A stretch of DNA of 30,932 nucleotides from NCBI GenBank assembly GCA_041485905.1, contig JBGPKK010000044.1, forward strand, positions 1-30,932. The letters are read 5' to 3'. Each line of letters opens with the position of its first letter. Position 1 is the first letter of the stretch. This document shows positions 1-6,750 of the stretch, in pieces. Origin of the DNA: JAHFUI01 sp041485905. Its GTDB lineage: Bacteria > Acidobacteriota > Vicinamibacteria > Vicinamibacterales > CAVVIG01. The position numbers and the translations under genes are program-made. The notes beneath the pieces are model-generated. The model searched no databases, had not been told where the DNA came from, and worked only from the letters and a program-made list of their open reading frames with translations.

Positions 1-257
1 GCGGTCTTGCGTACGACAATCGCCGACGTGCCGTCGGGTCGCGTGACCTTCATCGTCCCGCCGGCCAGGTAGATGCTGACGATGTCGAGAATTGGCCGCA
101 TCGGCGGGCTCGATGCGCTTTTGGGCCATGTCACGTCGCGGACCGACACGCGCTCGTTGTCGACGATGGGCTTCACCGCCTCGCCAGTGGCAGCGGCCGG
201 TAGCGCGCGGAGGGCGCTGGCGAATAGACCGAGCGCAAGCGCGAGCACGGGAGTCAT
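1..257 (-). CDS. Secreted cupin-like protein, 5' part only (runs off left edge)
   Basis: Only the first 85 codons are inside the window. The translation starts MTPVLALALGLFASALRALP, a short hydrophobic Sec-type signal peptide ending near an Ala-rich cleavage region (LPAAATG). The mature part contains a segment reading DNERVSVRDVTWPK and then IYLAGGTMKVTRPDGTS, the pattern of the small secreted cupin-like proteins common in Acidobacteriota. The family assignment is inference from this pattern. No metal-ligand histidines are visible in the part seen; the usual His-rich stretch reads SSPPMRPILD here. The ATG at 257-255 is preceded by AGAGGTG with 4-5 bases spacing and by a TATAAT box, so the start is well supported. 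It is divergent from the acyl carrier protein gene. Confidence 0.7.
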   Translation of the reverse strand, partial: MTPVLALALGLFASALRALPAAATGEAVKPIVDNERVSVRDVTWPKSASSPPMRPILDIVSIYLAGGTMKVTRPDGTSAIVVRKT

Positions 258-277
258 GGTCACCTCTGAGTGGTTCG

Positions 278-283
278 ATTATA
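278..283 (-). promoter_or_regulatory. Perfect -10 box (TATAAT) for the left-edge secreted protein
   Basis: On the minus strand the sequence reads TATAAT, about 20 bases upstream of the ATG at 257. This gives a predicted leader of about 14 bases containing the AGAGGTG ribosome site. No good -35 hexamer is visible at 16-18 bp, so the assignment rests on the -10 match and its position. Confidence 0.55.
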
Positions 284-329
284 CGCGGGCTGTCGAAGAC
301 GGTTTCGGCAGTACCATTCTCCCGTTGCG

Positions 330-584
330 ATGGCGCTTCCCATTCAGCAGACGGTCATCGACGTGGTGAAGAACGTGAGCCGGCGGCCCGTCGAGCCGAC
401 GCCGTCGAGCGATCTGGTGGCGGATCTCGGGTTCGACTCGTTGCAGGTCATGGAGACGATCGCCGAGCTCGAAGGCCGACTCGATATTTCCATTCCCATG
501 GACGACCTGGCCGACACACGGACGGTGGCGCAGATCGCGGCGCGAGTGTCAACGCTCGTCGCCGCCGCACAAGACCGTCGATGA
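330..584 (+). CDS. Acyl carrier protein
   Basis: An 84-residue stand-alone acyl carrier protein, the usual length for the family. The phosphopantetheine site is LGFDSLQVMETI, with the modified serine at residue 37. The flanking helices are typical (helix I IQQTVIDVVKNV, helix III DTRTVAQIAARV). The ATG at 330 gives MALPIQQTV and was preferred to a GTG at 270, which would add an arginine-rich, non-family extension. Its stop overlaps the start of the acyl-AMP ligase (ATGA at 581-584), so the two are translationally coupled. The ligase is inferred to load a fatty acyl group onto this carrier. No ketosynthase or NRPS gene is next to it, so it is unlikely to be the housekeeping AcpP of fatty acid synthesis. 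Confidence 0.88.
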   Translation: MALPIQQTVIDVVKNVSRRPVEPTPSSDLVADLGFDSLQVMETIAELEGRLDISIPMDDLADTRTVAQIAARVSTLVAAAQDRR

Positions 585-2254
585 CGCGCCTCCGCACGCT
601 GCCGGACGCGCTCGCCGACGCGGCCGGGAGCGGGGAAGGGTACGTGTTTGCCGGCGCGGCCGCCGAGACACGCCGATCGTATGCCGAGATTCATCAGGCA
701 TCACGCGCGGCGGCGGCCGCCTTTCACGGCCTGGGTCTGGGCCGCGGCGATCTCGTCGCGCTCGTCGTCGACGAAGCCGAGGGGTTTCTGACGACGCTCT
801 TCGGTGCGTCGATCGCCGGTCTCATCCCCGCCTCGCTCTATCCTCCCTCGACGTCTACGGATCGGGCACGCTATCTCGCCGCGACGGCGGGCATCCTCCG
901 CCGCTCGCGGGCTCGCGCGGTGGTCACATCGGATCGACGCGCGGCGGATTTCGAAGATCTGCGATCGAGCTGTCCCGACCTCGAGGTCGTCGTGACGCCA
1001 GAGGCGCTTGCTGCGCCGTGTGCGATCGGCAGTGGCCGGCCGGCTCTCAACGTGTCGCTCGACGACATCGCGTTCGTGCAATTCACCTCGGGATCGACTT
1101 CGGCGCCCAAAGGCGTCGCGGTGACGCACCGCAGCCTCGCGGCGAATATCGTGGCCATCAACGGCCCCGCGGGCCTCGCGTCTTCGGCATCGGATTCGGC
1201 GGTCAGCTGGCTGCCGCTCTCTCACGACATGGGACTGGTCGGCATGGCGTTGGGGGCGTTGTATTGCGCCCGCCCCGCGGTCCTTCTGACGCCGCACGCG
1301 TTCGCGAAGAGGCCAATCGATTGGCTGCGTGCGATCTCGCGTCACCGTGCCACCGTGAGCTTCGCGCCCAATTTCGCCTACGACCTGTGCGTGCGTCGGC
1401 TCAAAGCCCGCGATCTCGAGGGCCTCGATCTGTCGCGCTGGCGTGTCGCGGGATGCGGCGGGGAACCAATCCATGCGCCGACGCTCGAGGCGTTCGCCGA
1501 CACGTTTCGCGCCGTCGGATTCCGGGCGGTGAGTTTCCTTCCCAGTTACGGTCTCGCCGAGCACGTCCTCGCGGCGACATTTGCCCGGCGCGATCGGCCA
1601 ATTCGCGTTGAGCACGTCTCGCGTGACGACATGGCGGCTGGAGCCGTGGCGGTTCCACACGGTGCTGAAGGCGCGCGCGTCAGCCTCGTCAGCTGCGGGT
1701 GGGCGCTGCCGGGCCATCAGATCCGCATCGTGGACGAGAACGGTCGTGAGCTGCCGGAACGCGCAATCGGCGAGATCACGTTGGCCGGGCCGTCGGTGAT
1801 GCGCGGCTATTACGGCGATGAGGCGCTCACCGCGCAGACCGTTCGCGATGGATGGTTGCACACCGGCGATCTGGGATATCTCGCGGATGGCGAGCTGTTC
1901 GTCTGCGGCCGACTCAAAGACATCGTCATCGCGAACGGCCGAAAGTACCACCCGCAGGATCTCGAATGGGCTGTCGACGACCTGGCCGGCATCCGCCGAG
2001 GGCGCGTCGTTGCATTCGCGACGGGACGCGCCGGATCCGCCGATCGTGTTGTGATCGTCCTCGAACCGAGCGGAACCGTGGCGGCTGACCTGTTGACGCA
2101 ATCGATCCGCCAGCGCATCGTCGACGTCTGCGGGCTGTACGTGGACGAAGTCGTGCTCGTGCCCAGCGGCGCGATCGGCCGAACCACGAGCGGCAAAGTG
2201 CAGCGGCTGGCGACCAAGGCGCGATACGAACGCGGAGAGCTCTCAGGTTCGTGA
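581..2254 (+). CDS. Fatty acyl-AMP ligase (FAAL-type AMP-dependent synthetase)
   Basis: A 557-residue member of the ANL superfamily that activates a carboxylic acid as acyl-adenylate. The P-loop-like motif FTSGSTSAPKGVAVTH is near residue 167, the A5 motif SYGLAEHVLAAT near 322, the A7 motif GWLHTGDLGYL near 425, and the hinge GRLKDIVIANGRKYHPQDLE near 445. The C-terminal catalytic lysine is in GRTTSGKVQR near 537. The arrangement GLAEH followed by an insertion and then VSCGWALPG is typical of FAALs, which pass the acyl group to an acyl carrier protein instead of CoA. That fits the coupled carrier gene just upstream. The start at 581 overlaps the carrier stop. The acyl substrate and final acceptor cannot be read from the sequence. 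The end overlaps the convergent phosphoribosyltransferase gene by 12 bases. Confidence 0.85.
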   Translation: MTRLRTLPDALADAAGSGEGYVFAGAAAETRRSYAEIHQASRAAAAAFHGLGLGRGDLVALVVDEAEGFLTTLFGASIAGLIPASLYPPSTSTDRARYLAATAGILRRSRARAVVTSDRRAADFEDLRSSCPDLEVVVTPEALAAPCAIGSGRPALNVSLDDIAFVQFTSGSTSAPKGVAVTHRSLAANIVAINGPAGLASSASDSAVSWLPLSHDMGLVGMALGALYCARPAVLLTPHAFAKRPIDWLRAISRHRATVSFAPNFAYDLCVRRLKARDLEGLDLSRWRVAGCGGEPIHAPTLEAFADTFRAVGFRAVSFLPSYGLAEHVLAATFARRDRPIRVEHVSRDDMAAGAVAVPHGAEGARVSLVSCGWALPGHQIRIVDENGRELPERAIGEITLAGPSVMRGYYGDEALTAQTVRDGWLHTGDLGYLADGELFVCGRLKDIVIANGRKYHPQDLEWAVDDLAGIRRGRVVAFATGRAGSADRVVIVLEPSGTVAADLLTQSIRQRIVDVCGLYVDEVVLVPSGAIGRTTSGKVQRLATKARYERGELSGS

Positions 2255-2923
2255 GATTGCAGAGCTCAGATTGCAGATTGCAGATTGGCGATGGAAGGCT
2301 TCGAGCAGCCCGATGACCTCGTCGTCGTCGACTTGATCGAACCGGTCGTACCATTGGCCAACCGCGTTGAACGGCACCGGCGTTTCGGCGCACACCACAT
2401 CGTCAGCCAGCTGCTTCAGACGATGGCAGGTCTCCGCCGCGCCGACAGGCGCCGCGACAACGATGCGGGACGGTTTGTGTGCCCGTAGCGCGGCCACCGC
2501 CGCTTCCATCGTCGATCCAGTCGCGAGGCCGTCGTCGATGACGATGACGACGCGATCGGCAAGGATGGGCATGAGCCGATCGCCGTGATAGAGCCGGTCG
2601 CGCCGCTCGAGCTCGAGGCGCTCCCGCACGGCAACCTGATCTACGAGTGCCGAAGGGATGCCGAGCTGGTCGATCAGATCCTGGCTGAGCACCCGGACGC
2701 CGGCCGCCGCGATCGCCCCCATCGCCAGCTCTGGATGGCCAGGAACGCCGAGCTTGCGGACGAGGAAGACATCCAGCGGCGCGCCGAGCGCGCGGGCCAC
2801 CTCGACCGCGACCGGGACGCCACCTCGCGGGAGAGCCAGCACGACGACATCGTGGCGATTCGCGTACGTGGTCAGCCTGGAGGCGAGCTGCCGACCGGCG
2901 TCAATCCGATCGTGGAATCTCAT
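2243..2923 (-). CDS. Phosphoribosyltransferase family protein
   Basis: A 226-residue type I phosphoribosyltransferase fold protein. The PRPP-binding motif VVIVIDDGLATGST is at residues 125-138. The N-terminal half has VLALPRGGVPVAVEVA and LVRKLGVPGHPELAMGAI, the hallmark of a widespread PRT-like family often encoded as a stand-alone or hydrolase-fused protein. The base substrate is unknown for that family, so no specific reaction is assigned. It lies 7 bases after the DUF2177 gene on the same strand and is probably cotranscribed. The last 13 or so residues are encoded by a heptamer repeat tract and look like an acquired tail; the family domain ends at about residue 212. The ATG at 2923 has no strong ribosome site. 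Confidence 0.85.
   Translation of the reverse strand: MRFHDRIDAGRQLASRLTTYANRHDVVVLALPRGGVPVAVEVARALGAPLDVFLVRKLGVPGHPELAMGAIAAAGVRVLSQDLIDQLGIPSALVDQVAVRERLELERRDRLYHGDRLMPILADRVVIVIDDGLATGSTMEAAVAALRAHKPSRIVVAAPVGAAETCHRLKQLADDVVCAETPVPFNAVGQWYDRFDQVDDDEVIGLLEAFHRQSAICNLSSAISRT
2253..2287. repeat. Heptamer tract 1: five tandem 7-mers, CAGATTG type
   Basis: Five consecutive heptamers in exact 7-bp register: GAGATTG, CAGAGCT, then three identical CAGATTG. The tract starts within the stop codon of the acyl-AMP ligase. On the other strand it encodes the last residues of the phosphoribosyltransferase (SAICNLSSAISRT). Confidence 0.85.
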
Positions 2924-2930
2924 AGGGACA

Positions 2931-3335
2931 TCAACGAATCCAGGGATTTGCGATCGTCACAACCCACGCCGTCGTTGCTGACGCTGTCGCGCCCCACGCG
3001 ATGTCGATCGCGGTCAATACCAGCGGCCATCCTTTAAGAGTCTTGAGGTTGGTGAGGTCGTACACGCCGTAGACGACAAAGCCGAACAGCGCGCCACGAA
3101 GAACCGGCGCCTCGACAACCGGCCGTGGCAGCACGAAGGCGACCATGCCCCACGCGAGCAGCACATAGACCATCAGCGCCGGCGAAAAAAGAGGCGCGAG
3201 CCTGTCTCCCGACATGCGCGCAATCAACGAGAGCTGCGAACGATAGAACGCCCGCATCAGCACGCCGAGCCACAAGCCGTCGAGCAGCCCGAAGCAGACG
3301 AGTGCGACGAGGAACAGATTGAAACGATGCGTCAT
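2931..3335 (-). CDS. DUF2177 family integral membrane protein
   Basis: A 134-residue protein with four predicted membrane segments. It shows the family pattern: FGLLDGLWLGVLMRAFYRSQL near the N-terminus, a central LLAWGMVAFVLPRPV segment, then ALFGFVVYGVYDLTNLKTLKGWPL and DIAWGATASATTAWVV. No biochemical function is established for the family. The ATG at 3335 (MTHRFNLFLV) is chosen because the reading frame upstream runs through heptamer tract 2 and has no family similarity. It sits directly upstream of the phosphoribosyltransferase gene. Confidence 0.85.
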   Translation of the reverse strand: MTHRFNLFLVALVCFGLLDGLWLGVLMRAFYRSQLSLIARMSGDRLAPLFSPALMVYVLLAWGMVAFVLPRPVVEAPVLRGALFGFVVYGVYDLTNLKTLKGWPLVLTAIDIAWGATASATTAWVVTIANPWIR

Positions 3336-3341
3336 TGAACC

Positions 3342-3362
3342 GGGGACTGGAGGCTGGGGACT
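3342..3362. repeat. Heptamer tract 2: three tandem 7-mers, GGGGACT type
   Basis: Heptamers GGGGACT, GGAGGCT, GGGGACT in exact register, in the 35-bp gap between the DUF2177 start and the ADOP permease stop. Confidence 0.7.
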
Positions 3363-3370
3363 GTCCCACA

Positions 3371-5773
3371 CTATTCCTGCCGCAGCGCCACCATCACGTC
3401 TAGCGATGTCGCCCGCCTCGCCGGCAGCCAACTCGCGATCGCGGCGACGAGCAGCAGAACGGCGGGCACACCGGCAAACACCGGCAGGCTGATCACGCCG
3501 CCGAGCAGGTGCAGCGCGACCATGAACATCAGCAGCCAGCCCGCGAGCGCGCCGATGCCGACGACGCTCAGCGTCTCGCGGACGATCTGCGACACGACTC
3601 GCCGTGCGGTCGCGCCGAGCGCAAGGCGCACGCCAATCTCGGTCGTGCGGCGGGACACCGAGTAGGACACGACTGCGTAGATGCCGATCGCCGCGAGCAC
3701 GAGCATCAGTGGCCCGAGCACGACGAACATGCGCGCGGGAATGCGTCGGAGAAACAGGTTCTTCTCGACGTGATCGGTGAGCGTCCGGACGTCGTATACC
3801 GGCAGCGTCGGATCGAGATCGCGCACGACGCGCTCCACCTCGGGCCCGAGGAGCGATTCAGTGCCGGGGCGCGTGCGCACATGGATCTGTCCCATCACAG
3901 ATGGGCGATCGCGATACGAAAAGTACATGACCGGCGTCGGCTTCTCGCCGAACGAGTCGTTCAGCGAGTTCCGCACCACCCCCACGATCACGTAGCGGCG
4001 GTCGCGATTCTCCAGGCGCCGTCCCAGCGGCTCGGCGTTCGGCAGAAAACGGTGCACGAACTCTTCGTTCACGATCGCCTGCGGCGGCGTCGTGCCGTCA
4101 TCGAACGCCGCGAAATCCTGTCCCGTACGCAGCGGGATCCCCATCGTCTTGAAATAGCCGGGTGTGACGATGTTGCTGAGCGCGCGTTCGGGCGCGGCGT
4201 CGCTTCGCGCGCGCCCTTCGAGCGTGAACGCGCGCAGCGGCAGGCCGTGGATGTCCAGCGGGACGGCGTTCGCAATCGCCGCCGACTCGACGCCCGGCAG
4301 CGCGCGCAGGCGCCCGAGCAGCCGGTTCGCGAAGTCGCGCACCGCGGCGTCGCTGACGTTGCGTCCGGAGAGATCGTACGCGGCGAGCAGCACGCCTTCC
4401 CGGCGGAAGCCCGGATCCGTGTCGCGCGTGTCGCTGAAACTGCGGACGAAGAGCGCCGCCGTCATGAGCACGACAAGCGCGAGGGCGACCTCGATGGCCA
4501 TCAGCCAGTTTCGCATCGGGCTGCGGCCGGCCGTGCGGGCACCCGATCGCAGCGCGGCCTGCGGATCGACACGCGCGAGCTGCGCCGCCGGCGCGACGCC
4601 GAAGATGAGCCCGCAGAGGACTCCCAGACCCAGCGCGAACGCGAGGCCCACGCCGTCCACGCGTGTCTGGAACTTGACCGGCACGGAGCCGATCAGCGGC
4701 ACCGCGCGCATCGCGTCGGTGGCCCAGACGGCGATCGCGGCGCCAAGGGTGGCGCCGAGGAGCGCCAGCATGAGGTTTTCGGTGAGCAGCAGGCTCACCA
4801 CGTGCCGCGGTCCGGCGCCGAGCGTGAGGCGCACGCCCACCTCGCGATAGCGCGCGCTGGCGCGCGCCAGCATGAGGTTCGCAGTGTTACCGCAGACGGC
4901 CAGCAGGAGGAGCAGCATGATGCCCTGCAGGGCCGCGAGCGCGCCGACGAGGAACCGCTGCGGACCGTGCGGCGCCTGCCAGAACGCCAGCAGATCGGCC
5001 CCAATGGCCTTGTTCGTCTCCGGATAGTCGTGCGCGAGCTGTCGCATCGCGACGTCGAGATCGGTCTGCGCCGAGGCGCGCGTCGCGCGCGGCGCCAGCT
5101 TGCCGGCCACGGAGTAGCCGCGCTGGCTGCGGTCCTCCAGCTCGCGCGATCCGGCGAAGAGCTCGGGGGCGAGGGTCGCCGGTACCCATAGGTCGAACGC
5201 CACCATGAGTACCGTTCCCTGGAACCGCTCGGGCGTGACGCCGACGATCGTCAGCTGACGGTCGTTCACGCGCAGGGTCCGCCCGAGCACGCTCGACGCT
5301 CCGCCGAAGCGCGTCTGCCAGTACGAGTGTGAAATGACCACGACCGGTGCGGCGGCGCGTTCGACTTCGTCCGGACGCACGAATCGGCCGAGTGCCGGGC
5401 GCAAGCCGAGCGCCGAAAAGTAATTTCCGGAGACCAGGAGGCCGTACGTCCGCTCGGGCCGGCCCCCGTCGCCGACGTTGAGCGGCACCGCGCGGAAGGC
5501 AATCAGCGCGGGCAGCGTGCGCAGCCGGCCGCGCAAGTCGAGGTACTCGAGCCACGCCGCCCCGGGGTACGAACCGGTGTCCGCGCGCGGCTCGACGAGC
5601 TGAAAACTGGAGGCATCGGCCACGCCGGGAATCGGCTGCAGCACCATCGCCTGGATCCAGGAGAACACCGCGGTGTTCACGCCAATCCCGACGCCGAGCG
5701 ACACGATGACGACGGCCGCCAGCCCAGGCATCCGCCCGATCATCCGCCACGCCTGCCGCACGTCACTCATCAT
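3371..5773 (-). CDS. ADOP-type ABC transporter permease (MacB-like core plus two FtsX domains)
   Basis: An 800-residue permease of the Acidobacterial duplicated orphan permease (ADOP) type. The N-terminus MMSDVRQAWRMIGRMPGLAAVVIVSLGVGIGVNTAVFS carries the first membrane helix. A MacB_PCD periplasmic domain follows (ALGLRPALGRFVRPDE, VVISHSYWQTRFGG, RTLRVNDRQLTIVGV). Then come an FtsX domain (NTANLMLARASARYREVGVRLTLGAG), a second periplasmic domain, and a C-terminal FtsX domain (ISRRTTEIGVRLALGATARRVV-like). The family lacks its own ATPase gene nearby, and none is seen here, so the partner ATPase is unknown. Start is ATG 5773 or the next ATG at 5770; the ribosome site (AGAGAAAT) is weak. The large ORF on the opposite strand (3509-5191) is a shadow. 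Confidence 0.92.
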   Translation of the reverse strand: MMSDVRQAWRMIGRMPGLAAVVIVSLGVGIGVNTAVFSWIQAMVLQPIPGVADASSFQLVEPRADTGSYPGAAWLEYLDLRGRLRTLPALIAFRAVPLNVGDGGRPERTYGLLVSGNYFSALGLRPALGRFVRPDEVERAAAPVVVISHSYWQTRFGGASSVLGRTLRVNDRQLTIVGVTPERFQGTVLMVAFDLWVPATLAPELFAGSRELEDRSQRGYSVAGKLAPRATRASAQTDLDVAMRQLAHDYPETNKAIGADLLAFWQAPHGPQRFLVGALAALQGIMLLLLLAVCGNTANLMLARASARYREVGVRLTLGAGPRHVVSLLLTENLMLALLGATLGAAIAVWATDAMRAVPLIGSVPVKFQTRVDGVGLAFALGLGVLCGLIFGVAPAAQLARVDPQAALRSGARTAGRSPMRNWLMAIEVALALVVLMTAALFVRSFSDTRDTDPGFRREGVLLAAYDLSGRNVSDAAVRDFANRLLGRLRALPGVESAAIANAVPLDIHGLPLRAFTLEGRARSDAAPERALSNIVTPGYFKTMGIPLRTGQDFAAFDDGTTPPQAIVNEEFVHRFLPNAEPLGRRLENRDRRYVIVGVVRNSLNDSFGEKPTPVMYFSYRDRPSVMGQIHVRTRPGTESLLGPEVERVVRDLDPTLPVYDVRTLTDHVEKNLFLRRIPARMFVVLGPLMLVLAAIGIYAVVSYSVSRRTTEIGVRLALGATARRVVSQIVRETLSVVGIGALAGWLLMFMVALHLLGGVISLPVFAGVPAVLLLVAAIASWLPARRATSLDVMVALRQE

Positions 5774-5788
5774 GTGATTTCTCTTCGC

Positions 5789-5809
5789 CGATCACCGATC
5801 GGCGATCAC
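5789..5809. repeat. Heptamer tract 3: three tandem 7-mers, CGATCAC type
   Basis: CGATCAC, CGATCGG, CGATCAC in exact 7-bp register, 16 bases upstream of the ADOP start and downstream of the glycine-rich protein gene. It can also fold, because CGATCGG is partly self-complementary with its neighbours. Confidence 0.7.
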
Positions 5810-5838
5810 CTGAGCCTCCAGACCCGTGCCGATCGGAC

Positions 5839-6603
5839 CTAGAGCTCCAGGTGTCCGTGAAACACCATGTCTTTGAGGTTGAACTTCTTCTTGATGTCGA
5901 TCTCCCCCAGCTTGGTGACGAACTCGACGTCCTTGTCCTCCAACGTGATCGGGTCGGTTTTTGGAAACGCGAATACGACGACGAGCGTCGCCGCGGCCTG
6001 CGCCGTGGCCGGCACCTGCTGCACACCCATCTCGGTGAGGGCAATTGGAGGTTTCTTGTTCCGCTTGAGCACCGTCTCCGTTTTCAGGCTGTCGAGCGCG
6101 CGCGCGTAGCGGGCGGGAAGCCCAACGAGCGTGATCACATACTGATCCTCCTGTCGATCCAGGAGCTGCTGGCTTTCGACGGGAATGGCGCCGCCGAGGC
6201 CGACCTGATCGCGGACGAGCGCCTGCTTCAGGGGCAGCGCGGTACGCCACGAGATGACCAGCTTTATTTGCGGCGGCACCGACGGACCGCGACCGCCGCC
6301 ACCACGACCACCGCCGCCTCCGGCTGCACCGCCTCCACTATCGGCGCCCGCGGCGCCGCCACCACCACCACCACCACGGCTACCCCCGCCGCCGCCGTCA
6401 CTCTCGCCGAGCCCTCCGGCTCCGACCCTTGGGGGAGTGGCGAGGACGCTGACGTTGCGGGACCACGGCGAGTCGATGAGGATCTTTTGCAGCTCCTCGG
6501 CGGACCACATCGAGAACGGCTTCGTTTCCCAGAAGTCGGCGGCCAATACGACCGCGCTGGCTAGAACACAAAACACGACGGGTCCGAGCAGCTTCCGTAC
6601 CAC
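5839..6603 (-). CDS. Secreted glycine-rich hypothetical protein
   Basis: A 254-residue protein with a Sec signal peptide (MVRKLLGPVVFCVLASAVVLAADFW). A short conserved-looking block, FWETKPFSMWSAEELQKILIDSPWSRNVSV, follows. Residues about 60-105 are a low-complexity linker made almost only of Gly with Ala, Ser and Arg. The C-terminal part (IKLVISWRTALPLKQALV, ITLVGLPARYARALDSLK, DVEFVTKLGEIDIKKKFNLKDMVFHGHLEL) looks folded. The block FWE.KP...WS..E....L..SPW is typical of secreted Acidobacteriota proteins of unknown function; this is recognition from memory, not a search. The start is a GTG at 6603, supported by AAGGAAGG upstream. It is transcribed towards the ADOP permease, 65 bp away, possibly in one unit. 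Confidence 0.75.
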   Translation of the reverse strand: MVRKLLGPVVFCVLASAVVLAADFWETKPFSMWSAEELQKILIDSPWSRNVSVLATPPRVGAGGLGESDGGGGGSRGGGGGGGAAGADSGGGAAGGGGGRGGGGRGPSVPPQIKLVISWRTALPLKQALVRDQVGLGGAIPVESQQLLDRQEDQYVITLVGLPARYARALDSLKTETVLKRNKKPPIALTEMGVQQVPATAQAAATLVVVFAFPKTDPITLEDKDVEFVTKLGEIDIKKKFNLKDMVFHGHLEL

Positions 6604-6669
6604 ACGCCACCTTCCTTGTCGGGTCTTCAGAATCTCTCGCGGGATGCCGCAGAGTGTACTCTTTTACCC

Positions 6670-6696
6670 TTGAATTTCTGACCTCGAACTTCTACC
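6670..6696. repeat. Two-copy 13-14-bp repeat, probably a heptamer-class tract
   Basis: Two degenerate copies of the pattern TYGAAYTTCT-(G)ACC, of 14 and 13 bp, lie back to back in the divergent region between the glycine-rich protein and addB. The 14-bp period equals two heptamers. Assignment to the heptamer class is weaker than for the others. Confidence 0.5.
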
Positions 6697-6750
6697 GTCA
6701 CTCCTGAGTTTGCGAGTGCCCGGCATGGCGTCCGGGGAGCAGGAGCCTGT

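Noticed and set aside
92..580. In-frame N-terminal extension of the acyl-AMP ligase
   Set aside because: Low-complexity Arg/Ala sequence that overlaps the acyl carrier protein gene; the ATG at 581 fits the family and the ATGA overlap.
3509..5191. 560-residue plus-strand ORF opposite the ADOP permease
   Set aside because: It is His/Arg/Glu-rich with no domain features and mirrors a clearly coding minus-strand gene; it is a GC-rich shadow frame.
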